Origin: Hygrocybe punicea
Taxonomy: Eukaryota; Basidiomycota; Agaricomycetes; Agaricales; Hygrophoraceae
Reading direction: 5' to 3'
Length of the DNA stretch: 64,000 nt
NCBI GenBank assembly: GCA_963556145.1
Contig: OY744464.1
Location: 3,658,001-3,722,000, forward strand
Part shown: positions 11,523 through 24,134 of the stretch, in pieces
Layout: every line of letters begins with the position of its first letter
How positions within the stretch are numbered: the first letter of the stretch is position 1
Program-made: the position numbers and the translations under genes
Notes under the pieces: model-generated
The model's database searches: none
What the model was told of the DNA's origin: nothing
The model's input: the letters and a program-made list of their open reading frames with translations, nothing else

Positions 11523-14189
11523 TCAGTTCCACGTCTTGTCCACAACCGGGCACAGAAGTTTGACATACGGTAAAGAATTTTCTTGGATAGGTAGACAGGT
11601 TAATAAGCCAATAACATTAACAGCAGCTTGACAAATGAAAACGACACGTAGTGCGTCTGCGTAAGAATTGATGGCAGCCTGCCTTAGTGACGGGTCTAGA
11701 GTGGGTATAATGGTAGCTGAATGACTGGTAGACGGCGAATTAAATTTTGCCTTCCGCAAAAAGGAAGTGGCGTCAGGCTTACCGAATCTCATTGATAACC
11801 TACAGTCAGGAAAGTTTTAGAGCATGTGTATATGTAAATTTGGAGAACCTACCTGGGCTGCATCAGGCCCTCGAATCCGAAGTCGTAACTGTTGGATCAA
11901 GACGGCTTGCAGAACGGCCCCGCTTAAACTGACCCCGAGGACTTGCCCGGTGGTTCTAAATAGATACGTAACTGAGGGGAACATGTCAGGACGCACAGAA
12001 AATGAAAATATGCGATGCTCACTCCCAGTTGCAACAGCCATATCTTCCTTGGAAACGGTGGCAATCATTGCCTACAAGTATCCAAGGTCTCGTCAGGTAT
12101 GGTAGATCAACAACACCCCAACATATCACTGACAATCAACGTCGTCGTAATGAGGCTAGCCATACCGAAGCCGTGCGGGACGATGTCCATCCACAAATGA
12201 AACGCAGACGATTCCTTGTTCCAGAATATGACCGAAACACTAGCAGCAATAGTCATGAGCGATGACATCACGGTGAGGGTGTACAGTTTGCCAGTCCTCC
12301 GCATTGCCCTAGCCCATTCAGGAGTTCAATACAGAGATCGACAGTGTACATTGGACTTTACCAGCCGGCAAAAACGCTTCCCGTCGATATGGCAATCTGG
12401 CAGAAACAATGAATTTAAGCCTCCAGGAAGACAAAAGTAGATTTTCTTACTGAATGTGGCAACAAATGCAAACCTGTTATAAAGAAAAGGTTGGTACGTG
12501 TCTAATATGATATATAGGATGCTGCATACCAGAACTGGTGGAGGTCTCCAACATTACCGTAGAGAAATACTGTGCTATCAATTACCACCGGATCAGTGAC
12601 GCACATTTACTGGAAAACTTGCCAATGGCACATTGTAAAGCTGGGTGAAGAATCGTAAGCTTCCGGCTCAGGGAAGAGAGGATAACGTGACTAACCATGG
12701 AGAATGCCGAACAACTGCCGAGAAAATTTGACATTGAAACCGCTAAAGGTGTCCGTTGCGTGATCAGGCGTAAAGGCATGACTGGGTAGGGTGCCCAGTA
12801 TTTTTCAACCAGAACAAAGAACAATCCACAAACGGCCGCAGTGACCAAGAGTCCCCATATGAGGGGGTATGACCAGGGCATTTCCTCGGTAGTCTTAATA
12901 CTGACGGCGAGGAGCAGGCACCCGACCGATCCAACCAGGGTCAGACAGCCTAAAGAGTCGATGCGACGCAATTTCTGGCAGACAGTCTCATATTTCACAT
13001 CGTCCGGCAACTTGATGTTCACCTTGACGGCAACCAAGATGAAAGAAAATGCAAGAATGGGTGTCTGTTCCGAATGCTGGTGTTAATTTTTTGGTGTTCG
13101 CTCGCTCCCCGATATCATTCACCTGAAGTAAAAACGCATACCGCCTGGGCGGAGTTAGACTAAAGGAACTCGTTGAAATATCGCCAAAAGTGTATTTACC
13201 ATCCCAAAGCATCATTAATCCACCCGCCAAGAGGACCGCCGAGTCCAGCACCTAATCCATACAATCTGACGCGAGTTAGTGAGCAAGGTAATTGCCGAGC
13301 CGCAAACTTACATGTTGGCCATCCCTTGGTAAAGTCCCCGTTGCTTTCTGGATGCGGGACCATAACGAGATACAGTCTAGCATGGGAACGACAGATCGAG
13401 ACTTACAAAGGTATCAGATCTGTCATAGCAACGCTAGAGACTGAGGTAACGAGATTCAGTATATACAAATTGAAAGATACTGAGTCGGGGTACTCATTCA
13501 CCTGTCATCATGCTGCGGGGTAAGTTGATGAGCGATGGACCGATCAACTTGTTTGTAAATATGCCTACCCTCCGCCCCCGACGCCAGCCAATGCACGGGC
13601 AGCTATCAGCACTTCCATTGAAGGAGCTAGCCCGCAGAGTATTGTCCCAGAACCTGAGGACGATCATGAATAAAGGGAAAACGGCCGAAAAGATGTTGAT
13701 ATTTGCCAAAAAGAGACAGCGCTATTAGCATGGCTCCCTTCCTGCCAACGATATCTGACAGGCGACCTGAGGAGAGAGATGAGTGATGTATCGAGATGTC
13801 CAAGCAAGTACACACCATACAGCGGTGTAAAGCAACAAACGGAAAGCAGATAGGATGTACCAATATATGACGAATGATTAGATTTGTTAAAGGAACTCCC
13901 AATTGGGGTCAGCAGAGTTGCCACGATAGTTCCTGAGGGGAGCATGTATTATTTACAGGAAAAAATGGCCAACAAATCGAAAAGAAATTGGAGCAGACGC
14001 CCTACCGTCCAGAGCACCGAGAAATACGGCGCTCCACAATCCAGCCAAGATCCAGCCAAGATCATTTGGGTAAATCTTCGGAGGGGGTGTATGTGTTTGT
14101 TGGGTGCGCTCATTGTCAAGAGAGTTGTAAGATCGGGGTTGCTCTTGGATGCAAGGGTGGGATTGGGGTGAAACGGAGGTTTTAAGCAT
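11523..14189 (-). CDS. MFS transporter, DHA2 / vacuolar amino acid (Vba/Fnx1) type
   Basis: A gene of about 15-20 short exons encoding a 12-14 helix major facilitator. The first exons are 14189-14006, 13932-13816, 13766-13707, 13653-13569, 13512-13502, 13440-13407 and 13347-13312. Family landmarks: FLGALDGTIVATLLTPIG (motif of DHA2/Vba proteins, helix 1), RLSDIVGRKGAMLIALSLFG (motif A loop), ALAGVGGGGMMTVSSV, QRGLYQGMANM (motif B region), GLGAGLGGPLGG, VEKYWAPYPVMPLRL, TTGQVLGVSLSGAVLQ (motif C-like). Proteins with this signature export or store basic amino acids at the vacuole or move drugs; the substrate here is unknown. Oddities: one exon is only 11 bp, and two introns (13654-13706, 12570-12622) appear to use GC instead of GT donors. 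The start at 14189 is chosen because the upstream in-frame sequence is not family-like. The exact 3' end is less certain; a possible extra intron begins after PIQENSLP. Confidence 0.82.
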
Positions 14190-16059
14190 GGCCGGTGATG
14201 GAATGTGTTGGATGAGGGCCCAAGTTATGATGAAAGGCAGCACTTGGGAAAATAATTCCCTAGACACCCTTGAGAAATACAGGCCTGCAGACAAGACGGG
14301 AACATGAGACGAAAACCGTATTTGTGATATAATCTGCCGCTTGCCTGCATCGTGTTACCTTCGACAACGGTTTGTCGATCGTCCTGTAATTTTCCGTGCA
14401 TGTCGGCGCCGGCCCGGGCAATATCTGGCTCAAACGCTGGCGTTAGTTACTGTAATTTGTTTTGCCTGCTCTGCCTCATCCGGCTCCCCCCAACACCGAG
14501 TCTCTCGATGGGGCTCGATATGCACCCTCACACCTCCATTCTTTACACCTACCCCTCGCGCTCACCCATCTTTGCATACTCCCTTTATCTCGGCGCTCTT
14601 ATCTGCAGTAAGTCCCATTTTTTCGGGGGGAAATGTAAGCATTTCAGGATCGTCCAGAATATTCTCCATTTTCTGTGCCTTCAGACACGTTCACGGCTCC
14701 GATGAGCTCGCATCATGACCGGTGAGTCGAGTCAGTTTCCGCTTCTTGTTAATAAGCGCCAGCCCACAGGACCTATCTTTTTTGCGAGGGGCTATGTCCT
14801 CAGTCATCTCTGTCAGAATCCTCTTCATTGTCCTGCCAACAATTTTGGAACCGCAGCAGCTAGACCAGCTAAAACCTCAAACGACTGTCATCATCCACAT
14901 CATCCAGTTTTTTTGCATGTTTTCCAACCCGGTTGTTATCCGGCTGGAGCTTGGACCGTAGTGATGTCGCCTCGTGGTTTGGCCATCAACTTGTTACAAT
15001 TCGAATACAAGTGGTACGGGTGCTAGCATCCTTGCGTAGTGGTCGCGTGTCGAAAATTTTCCGTGGAGCGGATCAGGATCCACATCTGTGGAAAGCTGAC
15101 CACAGTTCGAGTACCGTCGGTGAGATCTTGATATGATATCAAAGCCATTCTAAAACCGTATCTTCCAACGCTCTCCGCCCGCCCAGGCTTTTGTTCTCCG
15201 TCCTACGGCGCAACAAGGATTGTTGTCGATTCGTTGGGCGTGTCTGCTCATTCTGGGCACTACAATATTCGGTCGTAACGGCTCTTTTAGACAACTCCTC
15301 AGCGCTCAGGGGCCTTCGCGATCCCAGTGACACCCTCACGCTGTCACCCATCAAACCTATATACCTCTTGGACACCTCTTGGACATCTATCTACTCTTAT
15401 TGGAGGTTCTTCTTTTCCAAGGCCTTATATTTAGCCGTGCAAGTTGTATAATCTGGCATCACATTGCCTTTCAGTTCGTCGAAGATCTTCCTGAATGCCG
15501 GTCACAGCTAGAATTTCCGCCTTGGCTTGTTCGATTCTTGCTCACGACTTTTACGGCAGGGTGATGACAGATGTGAAAGGCTTTCATCCGCCTTTGGTCC
15601 ACTGTGCCTGTTCACGTTAATGGTTTGAACTCGATGAACGTAGTAGTCGTATTTAACGGTTGTCAGTACCTAGGATACTGTGTGAACACAGGTGTCGTCG
15701 GACATAATAACAGTTAGGGTTATCATCGCGCGCTATGGCGAACAAGATAGTCGGGATGACCCCGGGCATCACCGCCCCGAGTTTGAGCATGACGAGCATG
15801 TAGGAAATACTTGCGCCTTTATAGAGCCGGTGGTAGTGAAATGGACCTCGGAAGAGACGACGGAAGAAAATAAGTCATGGGAAAAGAAGGGCTAAGCGAG
15901 CTGACCAAGCTTTTTCCGAGCATTTTCTGACCGACGGAAAACCTTCAAGAGCGCCCTGGGACAAACCGATAATTTATAACTTTTCATCCCTGACTACCCC
16001 TTACTCCAGTCCTGCCGCCCATCCCCTCGTCCCTTCCGTCCTCCTCGTCGCTCCTCATC
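14190..16059. other. 1.9-kb interval without a recognised gene
   Basis: The interval between the MFS start and the NRC-2 kinase start. Several frames of 60-125 codons exist on the plus strand (for example near 14509-14720 and 14794-14961) with plausible splice sites. They do not join into anything I recognise, and their composition (Ser/Pro/His-rich) is what random CT-rich DNA would give. The last 100 bases before 16060 are CT-rich promoter-like DNA. Confidence 0.35.
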
Positions 16060-18718
16060 ATGCCATCACCTGCATTCCACGCTAATATCGCCCCCTCTTC
16101 ACCGACTCAGTTGCAATATACTCCACCCCGAACGCCATCCCATTCCTGGAAGTCCGTCTTTCGCTTCGTCAACTCGTCAACTAAAAAATTAGTCGCTAAT
16201 GGGAATGGCTCCGCCCTCACACTCGATACGTGCTCCCTCCATGCACACCCCAACGGTACCCTGCGGACGCCAATCACTCCGAACCCCGCCATGACACCGG
16301 TATCAATTATCTCTGTCGAACGCTCCTCCTATAACTCCTCCAATAGCCAATCGAGTGGCTCCAATCGAGGGGCAACTACGGCAACGCCCTACCGTCATCA
16401 CAGATACCACACACCCCGGCACCAGCCATCTAGTGACGCGCTCTACGCTGGACATGTCTCCGCTCATCCGAGTCCGAGGATACGGACCAAGTCTGATAAC
16501 CAGCGCATGACGCTGGCGCTGGGGCGCGCCAAGCCGCCGATCGTCAATCCCTCGCAATCATCGTTCGCCCTACCGTCCCCATCGTCGTCATCGCGACCGA
16601 ATCGGCTCTCGCCCAAGGAGGTGGGTGCCTCTGCGACTCGATTCCTCCGCCGTGTGGCGTCTGCCCCGAATGCGAAGAATATGTTTTCGGGAAACTCCCA
16701 TCCAGCGGTGGCGGCGGCGGCGGCTACTACAAAGAACGGGCTGCTTGCACCAACAAGGCCCCTTCCTCCGGTCCCCTCTGTGCTGTCGGGGTCGCTAGAG
16801 GACGGAGGGGGCTCCCTGGAGACAATGTCGTCGAGTTCATCTAGAGGACGACCATCTCGGCCCACTCGGGCTCTTAGCACCACAGGGTCACCCAAGTCCA
16901 GCAACAGTATGCTAGAGAGGCCTGGAAAGGCTGCATTCCGAAGAACGTATTCAAGTAATTCAATAAAAGTCCGACAGGTGAGTGGCCCATTGTTCTGTGT
17001 TAACAAAAGCTCTAGGTCTCATCTGATCGGCATTCCAGGTAGAAGTCAGCCCCTCAAGTTTCTTGAAAATAAAGATGCTAGGGAAAGGTGATGTTGGGAG
17101 GGTGTACCTTGTGCGGGAGAAGAAAACTGGCAAGCTTTTTGCGATGAAAGGTAAAAAAAAATCTTGCCAGGATCCCCTCTCCTCGTTTTTACGGGCAATT
17201 GATCACGTTGCCTGGGTTCGTAGTGCTTTCGAAAAAGGAAATGATTGAACGCAAAAAAATCAAACGTGCATTAACGGAGCAGGAAATACTGGCGACTTCG
17301 AACCACCCATTCATTGTGACGCTATATCACTCGTTTCAATCGGAGGAGTATCTCTACTTCTGCATGGACTACTGCGTGGGGGGTGAGTTTTTCCGCGCGC
17401 TCCAGACCCGCCCAGGCAAGTGTCTTCCGGAAGCCGGCTCTCGATTTTACGCCGCGGAAGTTGTTGCCGCCCTGGAGTACCTGCACCTTATGGGATTCAT
17501 TTACCGGGATCTCAAACCGGAAAGTAAGTTTACACATCACCTCCCCTCCTCCACGCAGTTTACTGACACATTTCAGATATCCTGCTGCATCAATCCGGTC
17601 ACATCATGTTATCCGACTTTGATCTGGCGAAGCACTCGACAGAGCCAGGTTGTCTGCCTGCGATGGTGCAGTCCGATTGCAATGGGGTGAATAAATCCCG
17701 TTTTGTTTCATGGACAATGACACTGAGTGATTTGTGCGCTTCGGAACAAAAAACAAAAAAACAAAAAAAAAACAGGTCCCGCTGGTCGACACCATGTCAT
17801 GTACAGCACACTTCCGAACAAACTCCTTTGTCGGGACCGAAGGTGAGGCAGATGTCCCCACTCGGACCTGAGTGTGGATGGATGATTGACAACTGTGGAT
17901 CAGAGTACATTGCACCAGAGGTTATCGCGGCGCTGGGACATACCGCCGCAGTGGATTGGTGGACACTTGGAATACTCATATACGAGATGATCGTGCGTGA
18001 TGGCATCTTTTTCGTTGTCTGCTGAAATGCGAAAGTAACGTGGCTATGCCAGTATGCGACCACGCCTTTCAAGGGCCAAGAGCGGGACGACACGTTCGCT
18101 AACATTCAACTACTACCCGTACACTTTCGCGACTCCCCCAAAGTGTCACAGTGAGTGTCGGCTCGTTGAGAGCCTGTTTGATGCCCGATAGGTGTTGGCG
18201 AGTGTTACGCGAGGCTAATTTTTGGATTACGCATTTGCAAAGGGCATGTAAAGATTGCGTCACCCGGTTGCTGGACAAAGACGAGCGAACACGGTTGGGA
18301 AGCAAGAGCGGCGCCAGCGAGGTCAAACAGCACAAGTGGTTTAGCAAGATCAAGTGGGGTCTCCTTCGGAATACTCGGCCGCCCGTAAGTGTTGGTTTTC
18401 GGTGTGCAACACGAAGGATTGCCGCCGGGCCGAGTGTCCACGGTGTTGCCGAATTTGAAATTTCGTGTTCGCTGACTTTTAGGATTACCTCCATTTGTTC
18501 CGCAGATCGTTCCGCTGATGTCGAATGGGCAGGATGCGGTGAACTTTCGACACATGAAGGAATCGCATTCACTGCATCTGGAGGATCAGATGCCAGAATT
18601 TGCCGGGTACAGCCCGGCCAGGATGCCTAGCGGGGACGATGGCCTGCTTCCCGCAGAGCATGGAGACCTGTTTGGGGCGTTCAACAGCGTGACCTTGCAC
18701 TATGATGGAGAGAGCTGA
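16060..18718 (+). CDS. nrc-2: AGC-family Ser/Thr kinase, NRC-2 / Fpk1 (flippase kinase) type
   Basis: Nine exons (16060-16977, 17039-17150, 17224-17523, 17577-17686, 17776-17842, 17904-17992, 18053-18150, 18243-18384, 18506-18718) give 682 residues. A long Ser/Pro-rich disordered N-terminus (about 310 residues) precedes the kinase domain: [13 protein letters not shown] (Gly loop), LFAMKVLSKKEM (catalytic Lys), [14 protein letters not shown], then SDFDLAK, the activation segment [31 protein letters not shown], and a C-terminal tail. DFD in place of DFG is characteristic of the NRC-2/Fpk1 group, not a defect. Yeast Fpk1/Kin82 phosphorylate P4-ATPase flippases; Neurospora nrc-2 represses conidiation. 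The domain has an insert between [11 protein letters not shown] and the activation loop, as in the family. It should act at the plasma membrane downstream of sphingolipid and TOR signals (known for family). Confidence 0.92.
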
Positions 18719-19662
18719 GAGGCTGGATGGAGCGTGGCACACTGATGACGTTGTGATGAGAGACAGTTGGGTGATGTGCTGATCAATGCGGAAGCTTCAA
18801 AACATGGTGGGATGGCTGTTTTTGTTTTCTATATATATTTTTATTATTGCCTGGCTCATTTCATTAAATAACTTTTTTGCTTTCGATGTCTGTTTGGCAC
18901 GCGTTTTCATTGTAGCATCCTCATTGCATTTATTATATTTAGGAAGATCAGACGATGCATCCGGGGGACTGTCGGGATGTCGGACCCAAAATAAGTTGAC
19001 AGGTGGGAGTTGCAAGGGGATCATCAGGTGTTCTGTATCGAAGGAGACGAACTGGGAGAGCGTCGGGCTGAGAGCGAGTGGATACGATCGGAAACGAAGG
19101 CGTTGGGGGTCATCTGAGAGTAATTGAACGCCGCGTGCGAATGGCAAGGAGAGTGCCGAAACTGGACTAGTGCATGGCCATGCAGCCGAGCTGCCGGCAT
19201 ATCGCCGATCTGGTGCGTCGCGATCTGTCCGCATATGGACTGGCCGGTGAATTATGCGTGGAAGGACCCCGCGACCCTGAAAGATCGGGGCAAATGGATA
19301 TGAAAATAGGGCACGGCGCGGAAGTATGTTGAACCAGAGCGGACCCCCAATATGGCAATATCGCTCCCATAGCGTTGTGACTGTGACTGCCCTCGGCGCC
19401 GTGGATGCCGAATCCAGATAAGCTTCCGCATTCAGCCTTGCCCAATTAGTTAATTTACATAACAAATTACGTATTCGGTGTTCTCCCATTTCTCCACCGC
19501 CCAGCTCCCTTTTATACTTGCCCTCGCAGTGCGCTTCACTGCTTCTCGTCTCTCTTTCTTCTCCCGTCTCTCAACACGTCCCCGCCTTCGACTTCCTCTT
19601 CCTCGTCGTCCTCGTCGTCCTCCTCATCTACAATTCCGTCCCTTCGCCCAGCAACTTTTCCA
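18719..19662. other. intergenic, promoter of the HSF-type gene
   Basis: About 940 bases. A long minus-strand frame (18797-19489, about 230 codons) crosses it but shows no family resemblance. The last 150 bases before 19663 are strongly CT-rich, consistent with the promoter and 5' untranslated region of the HSF-type gene. Confidence 0.4.
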
Positions 19663-21836
19663 ATGGCCGACCTCTACCCTTCCACGTACTCGTCCAGAAC
19701 ACACCCCTCCTACCATCGACATCCCGAGTCCGTCCCGTCCCACCACCAACAGCAGTACTCCCAGGTGTCCCCAGCCCCACTCACCTACCCCCCGCAAATA
19801 ATCACTTCTCACCACTCCGGCTCAAGTAACGCCAGCTCAGACGAGATACAGGACACCTCCATCGCAAAGGAGCAGCAGCAGCCACAAAAACCAGAGAGCA
19901 AGCCCCAGGCAACTTTTCTCACAAAATTATACGCGTGCGTCCCGTCCGCTTCTTTCTCTCTCCCTCCCTCCGCTACTTACGTGTGGCGCCCAGTCTGTTA
20001 GAGCGTCCCGAAAACCACCACATGATTCGCTGGGATCCTGCGGGGGAACACATTATTGTGGAGAGACCAGAGCAGCTCGCGCTTCACGTCCTTCCTAGCA
20101 TCTACAGACAATCGAGATTTGCGAGCTTCTCCCGGCAACTAAATGTATCCCTCTTCTGCTTCCCCCGATGCCTCTATCTCTCGTTGACTCTTCCTTTCCT
20201 GCTAGATCTACGGCTTTATGCGCAAGGTCAACTTGCGCAACGTTGATCCTGCAATAGATGATCCGGACGCCAGCACCTGGTGTGAGATGCCCTTTGTTCT
20301 CCCTGCCGTACCCTTCTCTGAGAACCTTTTATCTAGCGCACCCTACCCTCAACCGCCACTCCCCTCCCGAATTGGTGGCCAATTTCAAACGGCGGGTACC
20401 ACCACGCCTCCCGAAGCCAAGGAAGAGAGACTCCCAAGAATCCCCCTCCATCCCCCCACCTCGCTCTGCTATTAATATGGGCACCTCTCTCACGGTTCCC
20501 CCCTCTAAGCTCAGCTCCGCAGGCCGCACCCGCGGTTTCTCGGCGCCTGGGTCCTTCACACCCCTCAGCCAGGGGGGCGCAGGCTGGGGCACTAACTACC
20601 CTCGCTCCGCTCTTCCGCCGCTAACCGTCCCTTCGGACCCCCCGCACCTATCTCATTCCAATATATACGGCCACACTCCGCAAACACTCCACTCCACCGA
20701 CGAGTCGCCGTCTTCGGCAGCTTTCAGCTCCCTCTCGTACTCTAGCTCGGGGCGCGACATGGTCGTCCCCGCTTCACAGTACCCATACGAGCAGAACAAC
20801 TGGGCATTTTCATCTGTCAGCAGTGGCAGCTCGTCTGGCCATTCGGGGAGCCTGTCGTCCCTACTTAACCCTAGCAGCAACGCGTACCAGTCCCGACCGA
20901 CGCCGACCATCAATACCTCATACGCGTCCCCGTTCTCGTCGATGCCTATGCAAAATGACCACAGTGCTTCGTCACTGTCCCCGGACAGCCGGCCCACCAC
21001 AGGGTACTCCATGTCCTCCGTGTCGTCGTTGCCATATGACGATGGCAATGCCTCGCACCATATGCACCATGACTACTCGCGCTCCAGCTCGAGCCACCAC
21101 CGTGCGCCGTCCCCGACTCGTCCGCACTCGTCTCGGTCTGCGTACCCATCGTCGGGCTCGCTAAGCGTGCGTAGAGCACGGCGCCATAGCCAGGCGATGA
21201 GCCCGTATCCTAGCCCGTACGAACACGTGGAGCAACAGCAACAGCAACAGCAACAACACCAACCACAACACCATCAGCACCAGCTGCAGCAGCAGCGGCC
21301 ATCGACGTCGCCACAGCCACACGAGGACCACCACCATGCAGGCGTGATCCCGCGCGTGCGAAGCATGATCCAGTTGCCGTCTGTCGACCAGTATGCCTTC
21401 AATCCGTCTCAGGCTGAATTTGCGTACTCGGCGGTTACGGGCAGCGGAGTATCGATTGACTCGATGGACGGGAGTGGAGGGTGGAGCCATAATCGATCTG
21501 TTCGACCGTCAACGTCGTCATCGATGTCAGGGGCATCGCACACATCTTCCTCGCAAGCGAATACGCCGCCCGTTCAAGAGAATTATAGCAACGGCGACAC
21601 GGATATTACCCGCTGTGAGTAGATTAATTGGACCTTTACCGTTCTCATTGTTGGTTTTTTTTCATTGCATTACTTTTTATGTTGTGGGGGGATGCGGATT
21701 TTGCAGTATTGACGGCTCACAGCTCGGTTTACTGACCAGTCTTGAACCAGTCTCGCCCGACTTCGGCTATGTCCAAATGAACGAACACATTCCTTCCCAG
21801 TATCCAAAAGCCTCGTGCGATATGTCCGCGTGTTAA
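19663..21836 (+). CDS. HSF-type DNA-binding transcription factor
   Basis: Five exons (19663-19934, 19994-20144, 20206-20281, 20337-21614, 21751-21836) give 620 residues. The HSF-type winged helix spans about residues 84-200: TFLTKLYALLERPENHHM, IRWDPAGEHIIVERPEQLAL, VLPSIYRQSRFASFSRQLN, IYGFMRKVNL, then SHPTLNRHSPPELVANF and FKRRVPPRLPKPRKR. The linker and basic tail resemble Mga1/Sfl1/Flo8-related HSF-like factors more than the heat-shock Hsf1; no long heptad trimerisation domain is evident. The rest is Ser/Pro/Gln/His-rich, including an EQQQQQQQQ run near residue 410, and is probably an activation region. Such factors often control development or stress in fungi (inference). The last intron is unusually long (about 136 bp). 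Confidence 0.87.
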
Positions 21837-22497
21837 ACAAATGTCATTCCTTGTTTTTCTTTTTGTCTTTCGTCGAGTTGTCGTCTTTTGTTTGTTTGTT
21901 TTTCCTGCTTCGATTTGGACGTTTTTTGCCCAGGAGATACCCGCTGTTTTTTTTGTTGTTGTTGTTGCTGTTGCTTTCGGTGCGCTTTCGCTCTCTTGAG
22001 ACCCATACATTCTTGGAAATTCATTGGCCTCGTTCTTGCTGCATCGCGGACGTTCTGCCCGCCCCCCTGCCGTCTGTATCCATTGTATAGAAAAACGCAA
22101 CATGGCCATGGTTGTTGACACGCCAGTGACGTGCTGCCTGATAGCTCGGTGATTGCAACGAACATTCCTTGGGCCGAATATGGTTAGACGATGCCGTGAT
22201 GATCTGTGACGTTACGCGTCGGGATCAGCGATTGACAAATAGAATTCCTGTCAGAAGTTCTGATCGGGGTTCCACACGCATCAATTTCCGGTTTAGGAAA
22301 TTCGGATCCCGCCGAATGGTCCCGGGTCTTTGTTTTTTTTTTGTGTATCGCAAATTCCACGCTAAGCGACCAAATGAAAAATATTTCAAAAAAGACAGAA
22401 AAATAAAAACAATCTACATTGTACAAATATTGCATGTGTCAGCAGTGTAAAGAGTCCCCTGCAGATGCTCTGCTCTGCTCTGCTCTGCTCTCCAGAA
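21837..22497. other. intergenic, convergent 3' ends
   Basis: About 660 bases, T-rich near the HSF gene end (several tttttttgttgttg tracts), with no recognised gene. A short pentanucleotide repeat lies at its right end (see 22466-22492). Confidence 0.4.
22466..22492. repeat. (TGCTC)n microsatellite
   Basis: About five copies of the unit tgctc, immediately downstream of the TVP38 stop codon (minus strand gene). It is probably in the 3' untranslated region; no function is implied. Confidence 0.8.
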
Positions 22498-23866
22498 TCA
22501 CGCGTGCGACGATGTCAACCCTCCCTGCCGGATGGGTGGCGTTCGAAATGGCGACTCACCCATCAACCGCTCTGCGGGCGACAGGAATGCAATCGTCTCC
22601 TCGCTATCGCCCTCCACATCATTCAATTCCTGGTCCACCGCCCGTCGTGCCACAATGAACAGGTACACAAAAACGACGACGCACAACGCGACACCCACGA
22701 TCGTCCACGTTCGTGCCGCAGAGTCTGCGCTACCCTCAGCGGATCCGTTCTCAGGCACCGCCGTGTGGTACTCCCGAAACGAGTGGATCGACGCGCCTAT
22801 CGTCGTGTGAATGATGACCTTGAACAACGACAGCGCGGTGCAAATTGTGTACGTCCTGAGTGTGAGCGTCGGCGCTGCCGCTAGCAGGCAATTCATCACG
22901 TTGTATGGGTATGGCGCGAGCCGGATGAGGAAAAGCAGCTTCGGCCGCTTCTCGATTGCGTATATGACGCGCTTGATAGTTTTCGTTGACGCCAACCAGC
23001 GGGAGATGGTGTCGCGCAGGAGCGCGCGGGAAAGGATAAATACTGTCAGTGCGCCTGACAGGGCCGCCAAGTATGAGATGATAGCACCGATCCAGGGACC
23101 GAATGTATATCCAGATAGCGTAATAAGTGTCGAATAGAGGGGAATGGGAGCTGTTGGCCGAGGAAGAGTTAGCAGAAATATCGGGAGAAGTGCATCCAAT
23201 TGAAACGAGCGTACGGAACGTTGTGAGAAAGATGAGAAAGAAAAGAACGGCATAACCAAACTGCTTGTCTCTGAGCAGCCAACTAGACAACTGGTCTAGA
23301 CCTGGAGAGCAAATTCAACTGCCTTGGTTCACGAATGGCAACAATAAGGAAGTTTTACCGGTAAAAACCTCTGTCCTGAAACACGCAATAGCAACAACAA
23401 ATCCAAGACTTGTTAGGGCATAGAGAATGACGGGTATCCACGGTCGCAGCAGGTTGGCTATCCGCAGACCGCGCGGACGGGAGTACGATGTCGGAAGAGT
23501 TCTCAGACGGTTAGAGATAACTAGGGTTGCCGGTTGCCGCAGAAGCGGTGACGGGCGGCCGTGGAGTGGTGATACTCGGTTGGGACATGGTGGGTGTGTT
23601 GTTGGTGAACGATTTGCGCTCGCTTGCGACCGGGGTGAGTGCTGCCGTCCCGATGAGAGAGGATGCCTTGCATCGACAAATCCGGAAAGTACAGTCGAGT
23701 CGGTTGATTTCTCGTCCTCTGTGTCGAGCGTGCCGTTGTGAAACTGGACGTAACGAAAAGGTGACTGCGACTGGTGGTGGGGAGATGGGGTTGAGGAAAT
23801 AGGACGAGCAGGGAAAGGAGAGGTGATGAGGCTAAGAGACGGAGAGTTGCGCTGATGGCTGTGCAT
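22498..23866 (-). CDS. TVP38: TVP38/TMEM64-family membrane protein (VTT domain)
   Basis: Three exons (23866-23359, 23301-23215, 23150-22498) give 415 residues. A Ser/Pro/His-rich cytosolic N-terminus (about 140 residues) precedes the first helix (PWIPVILYALTSLGFVVAIA). The VTT/SNARE-associated domain follows: GYAVLFFLIFLTTFPPIPLY, STLITLSGYTFGPWIGAIIS, a short loop, then the conserved RPKLLFLIRLAPYPYNVMNC (the 'F..R..P..P...N' signature). Two further helices lead to the RTWTIVGVALCVVVFVYLF helix and an acidic tail. VTT proteins are ER/Golgi lipid scramblase-like proteins; yeast Tvp38 sits in Tlg2 vesicles. The start is set at the ATG at 23866. Downstream it meets the HSF gene tail to tail. 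Confidence 0.9.
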
Positions 23867-24134
23867 CACCCTGGGATGAACGAGGCAAGGCTTTTAGAGC
23901 AGCGAATGAACGAAGACGATGCAAACGAATAGGCAGGAAAAAGAAAGCTTGAAACAAGAGTCTAAGGCGAAAGGAAAGTGTTTTGGGCCTCCTCAGCAGT
24001 GCCAATTATCGGCCAGGTAAAGCCACAATTATTCCCACGATACCGCTTGTGAAAATTTCCCGGTCCCCCAACCGTGACAGTTGGCAGTGGCAGCTTGCAA
24101 GCCAACTGTGAGGCAATCAGAAATAAATAAATAA

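Noticed and set aside
14509..15136. A chain of short plus-strand exon-like pieces with plausible splice sites
   Set aside because: The joined peptide is Ser/Pro/His-rich with no family resemblance and several alternative chains are equally good, so it was left as unannotated.
18797..19489. A 230-codon minus-strand reading frame between the NRC-2 kinase and the HSF-type gene
   Set aside because: No recognisable domain, unusual composition for a protein here, lies over the 3' end of one gene and the promoter of the next, and has no splice-site support.
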